Assembly: GCF_009909185.1 (NCBI RefSeq)
Contig: NZ_JAAAMV010000001.1
Coordinates: 124,001 to 188,000, forward strand
Length of the DNA: 64,000 nt
Direction: 5' to 3'
DNA from: Paenibacillus glycinis
GTDB lineage: Bacteria; Bacillota; Bacilli; Paenibacillales; Paenibacillaceae
The notes under the pieces were generated by a model. It was not told the DNA's origin and did not search any database. It was given only the letters and a program-made list of their open reading frames with translations. Position numbers and translations under genes: made by a program. Shown piece by piece: positions 50,994-59,154 of this stretch (position 1 is its first letter; each line of letters opens with the position of its first letter).

Positions 50994-51072
50994 ATGTCCC
51001 AATGAACGGCGGCAATAAACGCTCCGCGGACGGAAGCGGCGGAATTCGAGTTCGTATCCGGCTCATTGCCAT
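50992..51072 (-). CDS. Possible 26-residue leader peptide in the riboswitch leader
   Basis: A short frame starts at the ATG at 51070-51072, with the strong site TTAGGAGGG nine bases upstream. It reads MAMSRIRTRIPPLPSAERLL then PPFIGT, and stops at 50992-50994, just touching the terminator stem. It lies wholly between the cobalamin aptamer and the terminator. The peptide is Pro- and Arg-rich with no known family. It could be a translated leader that couples ribosome position to the terminator, or an accident of a GC-rich leader. The strong ribosome site argues for the former. Confidence 0.4.
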   Translation of the reverse strand: MAMSRIRTRIPPLPSAERLLPPFIGT

Positions 51073-51112
51073 TTTCTAACACCCTCCTAAATCCTCGTAG
51101 GCAGCGTTATCC

Positions 51113-51321
51113 CGTTACAGGCAGGTCTCCTGACTCGGAGCAGCGGGCATCGTCGTCTTCCCGGACGGTCGAACCGTCCAGTGACTTTCATCGATGCCTT
51201 GCCCGGGCTCGTCATGCAGCCGGGGCGCTCCTTACAGTGGCGGGTCCGTGCCGGCTTCTCACCGGTCTTCCCTATTAAGCCGCACGCTCGCTGACAGCGC
51301 GGTCATGCAGCACCTGTAACT
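51113..51321 (-). promoter_or_regulatory. Cobalamin riboswitch
   Basis: The B12 box GAGTCAGGAGACCTGCC lies near 51119-51135 on the minus strand. GAGAAGCCGGCACGGACCCGCCACTGT and the P1 arms GTTACAG (about 51315) and CTGTAAC (about 51116) complete the AdoCbl-class aptamer. Binding of adenosylcobalamin should favour termination and shut off the btu-cob operon, as in other Firmicutes. Confidence 0.95.
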
Positions 51322-51346
51322 TCATCTATGCAATTGTATCTGAGCT

Positions 51347-51376
51347 ACTATACCATTCCCCCGCAAGTATTGTCCA
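51347..51376 (-). promoter_or_regulatory. Promoter of the cobalamin operon
   Basis: TGGACA (51371-51376) and TATAGT (51347-51352) are separated by 18 bases on the minus strand, placing the start site about 20 bases before the aptamer. Confidence 0.65.
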
Positions 51377-51483
51377 GACGATTCGCTGGCAATCGCGAGG
51401 TCTTTTGGCCGGGTTGTGCCGCATATCCTATACCCTTCCCCTAATTCCGAGCATGGCACTATACATTATTGGGAGGCGTTCGA

Positions 51484-51675
51484 ATGTCTCGCCGGAAAGA
51501 GCTTCATGCCGCCAGATGCCGCACGGCGCTGTTCGCCGCCGCGGCCGTGCTTGCCGTTGCCCGCGTGCAGGCAGGCTGCGAGCCGCGACCGCTTAAGCTG
51601 CCAAGCGCCGGTCCAACTTGCGCTTCATCTGGCCATTCAAGCGAAGCGCGTTCCCCACGACCGATACGGAGCTGA
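51484..51675 (+). CDS. Possible small secreted or lipoprotein-like ORF
   Basis: The ATG has TTGGGAGG eight bases upstream, and a TATACAT element lies just before it. The first 35 residues look like an export signal (RTALFAAAAVLAVARVQAGC, with a lipobox-like QAGC). The rest, up to residue 63, is featureless and overlaps the 3' end of the copper ATPase gene on the other strand by 83 bases. It may be a decayed gene start or chance. No family is recognised. Confidence 0.2.
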   Translation: MSRRKELHAARCRTALFAAAAVLAVARVQAGCEPRPLKLPSAGPTCASSGHSSEARSPRPIRS

Positions 51676-53803
51676 GCGCCATCGCCGTTCCCGCCATCCA
51701 AGGCTCGATGCCGCCTACCGCCGCGAACGGGATCACGACCGCATTGTAGAGAAAGGCGAAGCCCAGGTTCTGCCGGATGTTGCGAACGGTCAGCCGGCTG
51801 ATCTGCAGCGCCTCGGAGATCCCTGTCAGCCGCGACCTGAGCAAGGTCATGTCTCCCGCGTCCAGCGCAGCTTCCGTGCCGCCTCCCATGGCGATGCCCA
51901 CGTCCGCCGCGGCGAGCGCCGGCGCGTCGTTCCACCCGTCCCCGGCCATCGCCACGACCAGCCCGTCTCCTTGCAGCCTGCGAATCAACGCGGCTTTCTG
52001 GTCCGGCAGCATGGACGCATGCACGTCCCGGATCCCCGTCAGCCCCGCGGCCTTCTTGGCCGCGGACGGATGATCGCCGGTCGCGAGCAGCACGCGGATG
52101 CCCTCTCGTTTCAAGTCCTCCACCGCTTCCTTGGACGTGCGCTTCACGGAATCGGCCAGCGCGAACGCCCCGGCGCAGACGCCGTCGACGAAAGCGTAGA
52201 CGACGGTCTCGCCCGCTTCCTCCTTCCGTTCGGCAAATCCTTGCAGCGAGCGGTGAATCGGCCAAGACCGCTCCGCGGCGAAGCCCGCGTTGCCCACCGC
52301 GACCGCTTTGCCCTCGACGAGCGCCTCGATGCCTTTGCCCGGGTATGCGGCATGCGACGCCGAAGCCGGAACGACCAGCCCCGCGCGCCGGGCCGACTCC
52401 CGGATCGCTTCCGCGAACGGATGCTGCGACCGCTCCTCCGCCGCCGCCGCAAGCCGCAGCAGCCCGTTCGGCGCGCCGTTCAGCGCGGACACGCCCGTTA
52501 CGGCCGGCTTGCCTTCCGTAAGCGTGCCGGTCTTGTCCAGCACGATCAGGTTCAGCTGCGCCAGTCGTTCAAGCGCGCTCGCTTCCTTCAGGACGATGCC
52601 CCTTCTGGCGAGCTTGCCCGTGGCCAGCACGAGCGATATCGGCGCGGCCAGCCCGAGCGCGCACGGGCATGCCGCGAGCAGCACGGCCAGCGCATGAATC
52701 GATGCCGTTTTCCAGTCGCCCGGGTTGAGCCACAGCAGCCACAGCGCCAGCGTGGCGAGCGACAGCGCCATCATGACGGGGACGAACACGGCCGCCATGC
52801 GGTCCACCTTGCGCCCGATCGACGACTTCGTCGCCTGCGCCTGCCTCGTGATCGCCGCGATGCGGCTCAGCAAGGTCCCGCGTCCCGTGGCAAGCACCTG
52901 CATGCGCAGCGGATGGCCGATGACGGTCGTGCCCGCAAACACGCGGTCTCCCGCGAGCCGTTTGACCATCCCGCTCTCCCCCGTCAGAAACGATTCGTCC
53001 AGCGTCGCTTCGCCATCCGCGACGATCCCGTCCGCTGGCAAATGCCCGTTCGCTTCGACGATGAGCTGATCCCCGACGCGCAGCCGGTCGAGCGGAATCC
53101 GTTCGGATTTGCCGCCGCGCACGACGATCGCTTCCTTCGCCTGCAGCGACGCGTAGCCGTCGCCTTCTTTCATCGCCCGCTCGGAGGCGGCGGCCTCCAG
53201 CAGCTTGCCGCCCAGCACGGCGGTGATGACGACGGCCGACGTCTCGAAATACAGGGCGCCTCCCGCCATCATCGAGATGTAACTGTACACGTAAGCGGCC
53301 GTCGTGCCGATCGCGACCAGCACGTCCATGTTGGCCGTCCGCTCCCGCAACGCATAGTACGCGCCGAAGTAAAACGGCATGCCGATAAAAAACTGCACGA
53401 CCGACGCGAGCAGCAGCTGCAGGATCGGCTCTTCGATGAAAGCGGGCACCGGAATGCCGCGCAGCAGGTCGTAGTGATGAACCATCGTCCATAACAAAGG
53501 CAGCGTCAGCAGCGAACCCGCGATGACGCGGAGCTTCAACGCGTCGATCTCGGAGCCCGCATCCTCGTCCCGTCCGTGCGGAATGGCCTGAAAGCCGATT
53601 TGCCCGATCCGCTCGATGATGACTGCCGGCGTAACGGCCCCCGAAGCGTACGTAATATAAGCGGACTTCGCCGCGTAATGCACCGACACGCCGGACACGC
53701 CGGCCAGCTTGCCGACCGCCCGTTCGATCCGGGTCGCGCAAGCCGTGCAGCTCATGCCGTGGATGCGCAAATCCAGCACTTCTTCCTCGTCCAGCGGCTG
53801 CAT
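51593..53803 (-). CDS. copA: Copper-translocating P1B-type ATPase
   Basis: This 736-residue heavy-metal ATPase has one N-terminal HMA domain with Cys19 and Cys22 in HGMSCTAC, eight predicted helices with the metal-site motif AACPCALGLAAP, the actuator loop LTGESGMV and the phosphorylation motif VLDKTGTLTEG. The SHPF-like QHPFAEAI and the hinge AGDGWNDAPALAAADVG follow. The hinge usually reads GDGINDAPALA, so Ile is replaced by Trp here. The ATG at 53801-53803 has GGAGGGCGG upstream. It probably exports Cu(I). No CopZ or CsoR gene lies beside it. Confidence 0.92.
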   Translation of the reverse strand: MQPLDEEEVLDLRIHGMSCTACATRIERAVGKLAGVSGVSVHYAAKSAYITYASGAVTPAVIIERIGQIGFQAIPHGRDEDAGSEIDALKLRVIAGSLLTLPLLWTMVHHYDLLRGIPVPAFIEEPILQLLLASVVQFFIGMPFYFGAYYALRERTANMDVLVAIGTTAAYVYSYISMMAGGALYFETSAVVITAVLGGKLLEAAASERAMKEGDGYASLQAKEAIVVRGGKSERIPLDRLRVGDQLIVEANGHLPADGIVADGEATLDESFLTGESGMVKRLAGDRVFAGTTVIGHPLRMQVLATGRGTLLSRIAAITRQAQATKSSIGRKVDRMAAVFVPVMMALSLATLALWLLWLNPGDWKTASIHALAVLLAACPCALGLAAPISLVLATGKLARRGIVLKEASALERLAQLNLIVLDKTGTLTEGKPAVTGVSALNGAPNGLLRLAAAAEERSQHPFAEAIRESARRAGLVVPASASHAAYPGKGIEALVEGKAVAVGNAGFAAERSWPIHRSLQGFAERKEEAGETVVYAFVDGVCAGAFALADSVKRTSKEAVEDLKREGIRVLLATGDHPSAAKKAAGLTGIRDVHASMLPDQKAALIRRLQGDGLVVAMAGDGWNDAPALAAADVGIAMGGGTEAALDAGDMTLLRSRLTGISEALQISRLTVRNIRQNLGFAFLYNAVVIPFAAVGGIEPWMAGTAMALSSVSVVGNALRLNGQMKRKLDRRLAA

Positions 53804-53933
53804 GGCCCGCCCTCCTTCGATTCGTCGTTCGCGATGCAGGAACATCCGGATTACTCGACAGCCGTACAGACAAACCCAAGCTGTCCTACTCTCCACTATA
53901 TGGCAGGAACGCAAGGCGCATGATACAAAATAA

Positions 53934-53972
53934 AAAGCACTTCCGCATCGAAATGCGAAAGTGCTTCTTCAA
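53934..53972 (-). terminator. Intrinsic terminator after the rhodanese gene
   Basis: On the minus strand AAGCACTTTCGCAT-ttcg-ATGCGGAAGTGCTT is followed by TTTATTTT. It lies five bases after the rhodanese stop and before the copper ATPase. Confidence 0.85.
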
Positions 53973-53977
53973 GCCGC

Positions 53978-54286
53978 TTAATTGCCGGTTTCGACTTCGC
54001 CCGGCCAGCTGAGCATGCCGCCGAGCACGTTGACGACCTCGTAGCCCTGCGCGGATAAATAATCGCAGGCTTTGCCGCTCCGGTTCCCGCTTCTGCACAC
54101 CATGTACAGCGGCTCTTCCATGCCGTTCAGCTCGCCCACGCGCTCGACGAAGACGGACAGCGGGATGCTGACCGCCTCTTTAATATGGCCGGATTCCCAT
54201 TCGTCCGGTTCCCTGACATCGATAACGCTCAGCTTCTCGCCTTCCCGAAGCCGAGTTTCCAGTTCGCTGGCCGTGATTTCTCCCAT
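53978..54286 (-). CDS. Rhodanese-like domain protein
   Basis: This 102-residue single-domain rhodanese has SVIDVREPDEWESGHIKEAV in the first half and the active-site loop MVCRSGNRSGKACDYL with catalytic Cys. It ends with VVNVLGGMLSWPGEV. It probably carries sulfane sulfur as a persulfide in the cytoplasm. The ATG at 54284-54286 has GAAGGAG 11 bases upstream and gives the normal family length. An ATG nine codons earlier lacks a site. Confidence 0.9.
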   Translation of the reverse strand: MGEITASELETRLREGEKLSVIDVREPDEWESGHIKEAVSIPLSVFVERVGELNGMEEPLYMVCRSGNRSGKACDYLSAQGYEVVNVLGGMLSWPGEVETGN

Positions 54287-54375
54287 TGCTGCATGCACTC
54301 CTTCAAGCTTCATGTTGCCTTGCTATATAGGCATTTTACCGTTAAGCTCCTGGCCGTGTCCAGCTTCCCGGACAT

Positions 54376-54412
54376 GAAGACGGCATCCGCGTTTATCGCG
54401 GATGCCGTCTTC
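54376..54412. terminator. Perfect 16-bp hairpin after the YbjQ gene
   Basis: GAAGACGGCATCCGCG at 54376-54391 pairs fully with its complement at 54397-54412 around a five-base loop. It lies five bases after the YbjQ stop on the minus strand. Only a short T-containing tail follows. Confidence 0.65.
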
Positions 54413-54417
54413 GTCGC

Positions 54418-54738
54418 TTATTCGGGTTGAATGCGGACCGCCGTGCCGCTGACCGCGACCATCAGCATGCCTTCGCGGACGACCTCGTAATCGATGTCGA
54501 TGCCGACGATCGCGTTCGCGCCCAGCCGCGAAGCCTGGCCGGACATTTCGCCGAACGCGACGTCGCGCGCTTCCTTGAGCTTCGTCTCGTACGCGCCCGA
54601 ACGTCCGCCGACGATGTCGGTGATCGAAGCGAACAAGTCGCGCATGATATTCGCGCCCATGATCGCTTCTCCCGTTACGACGCCCAGGTACTGCTCGATC
54701 GGATGGCCTTCGATCGTCGGCGTTGTCGAATAAATCAT
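54418..54738 (-). CDS. YbjQ/UPF0145 family protein
   Basis: This 106-residue protein matches the YbjQ heavy-metal-binding-like family. [20 protein letters not shown], then [20 protein letters not shown], then [17 protein letters not shown] and the closing [13 protein letters not shown] are diagnostic. Members form pentameric rings, and the function is not established. The ATG at 54736-54738 has GGGAGGGATTACG upstream. Confidence 0.9.
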   Translation of the reverse strand: MIYSTTPTIEGHPIEQYLGVVTGEAIMGANIMRDLFASITDIVGGRSGAYETKLKEARDVAFGEMSGQASRLGANAIVGIDIDYEVVREGMLMVAVSGTAVRIQPE

Positions 54739-54871
54739 CGTAATCCCTCCCACTCGGTATACTGCGTCATACGGTGCTCTCTCCAAAAGGTTTCATCATG
54801 CGCTTCATCAAGGATATACCCGTTTCAGGCGTTGCTAGAATGGCCCGCCGACGATCTTTTTATGCAATCCG

Positions 54872-55897
54872 CTAAAAGGTTTTCGTCCGTCCGTGCCTGC
54901 CGACCCGCGCGCTCGCGCGTTGCCGGTCGTTCGCGGTCAGCCAGCAGCTCAGCAGCAGCATGGCGGACCAGCACCAAATATAGGCGTTCCATACCGATTG
55001 AAAGTCCCCCTTGAACGCCCGGAACGCATGCGCCGACGCGTGATGCAGCTGATAAGGCGCGAGCAGGTATTCGCTCGTGCGAAAGAGGACAAGCGCGAGC
55101 AGCAGCAACGCCACGGCGGAGGCCCCGCCGGCGATTTTGCGGTTCTTGACGGCCCGGTATGACAAGGAAGCCACGAATACGCCGAACAAGGCCGAGGACA
55201 AAGGCGCCACGATCAGCGGACTGACCCAATTGTAACGATCTACCGAGAACGTCATCTTGGCCGCGAACAAGCCGAAGCCGAAAACCGCAGCCGTCGCCCA
55301 CAGCAGCAGCAGCGTGCCCGGCCGCGAGATTTTCGGCGGACGCATGCCTTTCGCTTGCGCGTACCAGCTTCGATATCGGATGAACAGCAGCAGCGCCGGA
55401 ATAAACAAGCCGACCAGCGATAACAGGTACTGCAGCAGCTGATAGGCCGGCAGGTCGCCGACGTGATCGCGCAAGACCGGAAACCATTTCACGAATACGC
55501 CGGTTCCGTGCGACCATGAATCCATGAACAGATGCGTCAAATACCCGATATACAACGACGCGAGATATACGATCCAGGCGCGAACGGAATTCAGCTTCCA
55601 TTCCTCCGAAGACAAGCTTTTCGCGAACTGGTCCGCATGGCCGACCGACGGGAGAAACTTCGGAATCGCCGGCTTCACGACCGTATGGAACGCGAATGCG
55701 AGCGCGATGCTGAGCGGTACCCCCTGCACCAGAAAACCGCGCAGCGAATGTCCGATCGTTTGATAGGATTGCATGGCCATGAAGTATTCCATATCCGGAA
55801 TCATGCTGCCGAGCAAGAGCCCCGTCACGCTCAGCCATCCGGGCGCAATCCGGCGGAGCGGCACCGCGAATAAAGGATGCGAGAATGTAAACGGCAT
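54872..55897 (-). CDS. DUF4184 family membrane protein
   Basis: This 341-residue polytopic membrane protein begins with the family hallmark MPFTFSHPLFAVPLRRIAPG. It continues LLLGSMIPDMEYFMAMQS and contains YIGYLTHLFMDSWSHGTG, which looks like a metal-dependent hydrolase-type motif (H..D..SH) in the membrane. Six or more helices follow. The function is unknown. It lies four bases downstream of the signal peptidase gene, so the two are cotranscribed. Confidence 0.88.
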   Translation of the reverse strand: MPFTFSHPLFAVPLRRIAPGWLSVTGLLLGSMIPDMEYFMAMQSYQTIGHSLRGFLVQGVPLSIALAFAFHTVVKPAIPKFLPSVGHADQFAKSLSSEEWKLNSVRAWIVYLASLYIGYLTHLFMDSWSHGTGVFVKWFPVLRDHVGDLPAYQLLQYLLSLVGLFIPALLLFIRYRSWYAQAKGMRPPKISRPGTLLLLWATAAVFGFGLFAAKMTFSVDRYNWVSPLIVAPLSSALFGVFVASLSYRAVKNRKIAGGASAVALLLLALVLFRTSEYLLAPYQLHHASAHAFRAFKGDFQSVWNAYIWCWSAMLLLSCWLTANDRQRASARVGRHGRTKTF

Positions 55898-55901
55898 GCC
55901 C

Positions 55902-56426
55902 TTACTCCAATTGACCGAACTTGCTCAGCGGCCACAGCCGGAACACGGCCCTTCCTTCGAGACTGGACAGCGCGATCGGTCCCAGCATCCGGCTGTCTTG
56001 GCTGTTCTCGCGGTTATCGCCCATGACGAATACGGATTTTGCCGGTACGGTATACGGCACCTTCAAGCCGTTGGAATACGTGAGCCCCTTCACGTATGGC
56101 TCCTGAAGCAATTTTTGATTCACCAGGACATGGCCGTCGCTCGTAAAATCAATCACGTCGCCCGGCAGTCCGACGACGCGTTTAATAAGACGCTTATCGC
56201 TCTCGGGCCCGTCGATGATGACGATGTCCCCCCGGTGCGGCATTTCGAAACGATAGCTGATTTTATCCTCGATGAGCCGCTGCCCGTCCACGAGCGTTTT
56301 CTGCATGGAGATGTTCTTGACCTCGGTTTGGGCAAAAGCGTAGTTCTGAATAAGGAGCGCCGCGGCAATCGCAATGCCCAGCGTGACGCACCAGTCCCGC
56401 ACCTCTCGAATCCATGATTTCTTCAT
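55902..56426 (-). CDS. Type I signal peptidase
   Basis: This 174-residue SipS/LepB-type protease has one N-terminal membrane anchor (WCVTLGIAIAAALLIQNYAF). The nucleophile is Ser40 in NISMQKTL, where most relatives have SMxPTL, so the Pro is replaced by Lys. The general base is Lys82 in KRLIKRVVGLPGD, and box E is VMGDNRENSQDSR. It removes signal peptides on the outer face of the membrane, for example from the secreted hydrolase in this window. It shares a transcript with the DUF4184 gene. Confidence 0.92.
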   Translation of the reverse strand: MKKSWIREVRDWCVTLGIAIAAALLIQNYAFAQTEVKNISMQKTLVDGQRLIEDKISYRFEMPHRGDIVIIDGPESDKRLIKRVVGLPGDVIDFTSDGHVLVNQKLLQEPYVKGLTYSNGLKVPYTVPAKSVFVMGDNRENSQDSRMLGPIALSSLEGRAVFRLWPLSKFGQLE

Positions 56427-56609
56427 CTGCTTCTGACTCCTTTCCGGGTTTGCTTGTCCGAATGCCTGTAACTAATACGACAGTACCGCCAAATAAGTTT
56501 CTTTCCAAGGGACATATTGCTTAAAAAGGATTGCTCTTCCACAGGTCCTATTATACATTTAGAAAGCTGACATTCATAAATGCCGAAGGAGTGAAAGTTC
56601 CTTTGCCCG

Positions 56610-56868
56610 CATTGGAAAATACCCTGAACGGCTTCGCGCAGGGCATGCTCTGCCCATCCTGCTCGGGCTTGCCATCCAGCCGTTCGAATCGGCCAAACGC
56701 GCGACGGCCATGGGTTTCTACCAAGCCGTGTATTCCGTCGGCATGTTCACGGGACCGTTCCTGGCCCGCTTCGTGAACGATAGGTTCGGCCGGGATTACG
56801 GCTTCTGGCTCGGCGGCGGGTTCGCCGCGGCGGCGCTGCTGCTGACGCTGATCTGGAAGCATTCCTGA
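56610..56868 (+). pseudogene. C-terminal remnant of an MFS transporter
   Basis: One frame from 56641 reads HALPILLGLAIQPFESAKRA, then TAMGFYQAVYSVGMFTGPFL, then ARFVNDRFGRDYGFWLGGGF and AAAALLLTLIWKHS to a stop at 56866-56868. This is the unmistakable last third of an MFS permease (helices 10-12). Just upstream the matching NGFAQGM lies in another frame, so there is a frameshift near 56645. Nothing further upstream is MFS-like. The gene has lost about 300 codons and has no start. Confidence 0.8.
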
Positions 56869-56890
56869 GCGGCCGCCTCCGCCGAATGAA

Positions 56891-56937
56891 CAAAAACACC
56901 AGCCGGTTCGACGAGCGTCGAATCGGCTGGTGTTTTT
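56891..56937. terminator. Bidirectional terminator downstream of ricA
   Basis: AAAAACACCAGCCGGTTCGA and its near-complement TCGAATCGGCTGGTGTTTTT (56892-56937) form a long stem with A and T runs on both sides. It serves ricA on the minus strand and sits after the MFS remnant on the plus strand. Confidence 0.9.
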
Positions 56938-56946
56938 ATGGCCTGC

Positions 56947-57423
56947 TTACATGCACTCTTCCGGATCTTCCGTCTGCGCATCCTCGATCGTGATTTTCTC
57001 CGCGACCGTATCCCGAATGACGGACACGACCGTTTGCAGCAGGTAGTTGATGTCCGCTTGGCTTTGCTGGAACTCCGTGATGATCGGAATGCCGTCGAGC
57101 TCGTCTTGCAGCGTGGCGATCTCGCTCTCGATCTTCGCCACCATGTCGGCATTTTTGAACGTTGTCTCGAACGCGACGATTTCCTTCTGTTTCTTCTTGA
57201 TCTGCGCAATCAAGCCTTGGATGCGATCATTGCCTTGAATCTGCTTCTCGGCGCGCTGGAACTGCTGCACTTCCTCGGACGTGAACAGCATGTTCGCCAA
57301 TTCCTTCGTCTTGGCCATGATGTCCGCGCGGACGATAATGTCCTCCGTATTGAATTTTGGCACGCCGCAGCCCGCATCGTGGTCGTGATCATGCTCGTGT
57401 TTTGCCGTTTGTTCATTTGCCAT
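56947..57423 (-). CDS. ricA: RicA (YmcA) family regulator with His-rich N-terminus
   Basis: This 158-residue protein of the YlbF/YmcA family is the RicA subunit of the RicA-RicF-RicT complex. In Bacillus that complex stimulates RNase Y cleavage and affects sporulation, competence and biofilm. DIIVRADIMAKTKELANMLF and the helical QQFQRAEKQIQGNDRIQGLI region are typical. An unusual extension, HEHDHDHDAGCG (residues 9-20), is metal-binding in character. A C-terminal Cys157 ends the protein. The Fe-S role of Ric Cys residues makes both of interest. It follows miaB by 21 bases, the same order as in B. subtilis. Confidence 0.88.
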   Translation of the reverse strand: MANEQTAKHEHDHDHDAGCGVPKFNTEDIIVRADIMAKTKELANMLFTSEEVQQFQRAEKQIQGNDRIQGLIAQIKKKQKEIVAFETTFKNADMVAKIESEIATLQDELDGIPIITEFQQSQADINYLLQTVVSVIRDTVAEKITIEDAQTEDPEECM

Positions 57424-57444
57424 CGTTTCCAGCTCCTCTAGTCG

Positions 57445-59013
57445 TTAAGATACGGCTTCCTGCTTCAATTCTTCTATGATCGGCTCTGCCTTGACATACC
57501 AGGTCTGCACGTCCGTTACGCGCGCTTCGATGAATTGTCCGATCCATGACGCCGGTCCCTTCATATGAACCAGCTTGTTCGTGCGCGTGCGTCCGGCCAG
57601 CACGTCCGGATTGTTTTTGCTCTGCCCTTCGATCAAGACCTCGAATGTTTGACCGAGCATCAGCTTGTTGCTTTGAAGGCTGAGCTCGCCGACGAGCGCA
57701 TTCAACCGCGCCAAGCGCGCTTTCTTCACGGCCTCGGGAATATTGTCTTCCATGTCCGCGGCGGGCGTGCCGGCGCGCGGCGAGTAGATGAACGTGTATG
57801 CCGAAGCAAATCCGACTTCCTTCATCAGCGACAGCGTCTCCTCGAATTGCTCCTCCGTCTCGCCGGGGAAGCCGACGATGATGTCGGTCGTCAGCACGGC
57901 ATCCGGAATCGCCCGCTTGATCTTGCCGACAAGGTCCAGATACAGTTCCCGCGAATATTTGCGGCTCATCCGCTTCAGCACTTCCGTGCTGCCGGATTGC
58001 ACCGGCAAATGAATATGCTCGACGAGGTTCCCGCGCTCAGCCAGGACGTCGATCAAACGATCGTCGAAATCCCGCGGATGGCTCGTCGTGAAGCGGATGC
58101 GCGGCAGGTCGATCTTGGCCATGTCCGCCATCAGATCGCCGAACCGGTAATCGCGGTCCTCGAAGTCCTTGCCGTAGGCATTGACGTTCTGCCCCAGGAG
58201 CGTAATCTCCTTGAAGCCTTGGCGCGCCAGCTCGCGCACTTCGGCGATGACGTCCTCCGGACGCCTGCTTCGTTCCTTGCCGCGCGTATAAGGCACGATG
58301 CAGTACGTGCAGAACTTATCGCAGCCGTACATGATATTCACCCAGCCGCGCATGCCCTCGCGTTTCTTCGGCAGATTCTCGATGATGTCGCCTTCCTTGG
58401 ACCACACTTCCACGACCATCTCTTTGCCGAACAGCGCATCCTGCAGCAAGTACGGCAGACGGTGGATGTTGTGCGTGCCGAAGATCAGATCGACGAAGCC
58501 GTGCTTCTGCATGATGCGTCCGACGACCGACTCCTCCTGCGACATGCAGCCGCAGACGCCGAGGATGAGCCCCGGCTTCTCGATCTTCAGGTGCTTCAGA
58601 TGCCCCAGCTCGCCGAACACTTTATCCTCCGCGTTCTCGCGAACGGCGCAGGTATTGAGCAGGATGACGTCCGCCTGATTGCGGTCGTCGGTCGGCAGGT
58701 AGCCCATCTGCTCGAATATTCCTTTCATCACCTCGGTGTCATGCTCGTTCATCTGGCACCCGTACGTCGTGATGTTGTAGGTTTTTCCTTTGCCGAGCTC
58801 CATGAGCTCCGGCGGGATCGCGGATTCGTAGTGAACCTGAATCTCTTCCTTGCCCCTGCGCTTCTCGTCTTTGTAATTCGGCGCCGCGTTTATCGTTATA
58901 TCTCTACCGTTGATGCGATAGGTTGTTTTTCCGTCCGATTCGTTCAGTACTTTCGCGTTCGAGAAATCAAAGTACTTGGAGAAGTCCTTCCCCGTGCTGG
59001 CCACAGCATTCAC
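57445..59013 (-). CDS. miaB: tRNA-2-methylthio-N6-isopentenyladenosine synthase
   Basis: This 522-residue radical SAM methylthiotransferase modifies A37 of tRNAs that read U-starting codons. The N-terminal UPF0004 domain has [20 protein letters not shown] and [17 protein letters not shown]. The radical SAM cluster is [17 protein letters not shown] (C-x3-C-x2-C). Near the end comes a TRAM domain ([20 protein letters not shown]). The N-terminal extension of about 65 residues before the core is usual for Bacillales MiaB. It is upstream of ricA as in B. subtilis. Confidence 0.95.
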   Translation of the reverse strand: MNAVASTGKDFSKYFDFSNAKVLNESDGKTTYRINGRDITINAAPNYKDEKRRGKEEIQVHYESAIPPELMELGKGKTYNITTYGCQMNEHDTEVMKGIFEQMGYLPTDDRNQADVILLNTCAVRENAEDKVFGELGHLKHLKIEKPGLILGVCGCMSQEESVVGRIMQKHGFVDLIFGTHNIHRLPYLLQDALFGKEMVVEVWSKEGDIIENLPKKREGMRGWVNIMYGCDKFCTYCIVPYTRGKERSRRPEDVIAEVRELARQGFKEITLLGQNVNAYGKDFEDRDYRFGDLMADMAKIDLPRIRFTTSHPRDFDDRLIDVLAERGNLVEHIHLPVQSGSTEVLKRMSRKYSRELYLDLVGKIKRAIPDAVLTTDIIVGFPGETEEQFEETLSLMKEVGFASAYTFIYSPRAGTPAADMEDNIPEAVKKARLARLNALVGELSLQSNKLMLGQTFEVLIEGQSKNNPDVLAGRTRTNKLVHMKGPASWIGQFIEARVTDVQTWYVKAEPIIEELKQEAVS

Positions 59014-59107
59014 GTCCCCTCTCTATACGTGTCCATCTCCGCATTATAGCAAAATCCGCCGCGATTAGAAAGAAAAATGCTCCTCCTCTTCCATCTGCGC
59101 CGCAACG

Positions 59108-59144
59108 CAAAAAAGAGACGTTCGCCGCATGGCGGCAAACATCC
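59108..59144 (-). terminator. Intrinsic terminator after pduL
   Basis: On the minus strand GATGTTTGCCGC-cat-GCGGCGAACGTC has two mismatches and is followed by TCTTTTTT. It lies 11 bases after the pduL stop. Confidence 0.8.
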
Positions 59145-59154
59145 CTTCGACTCG

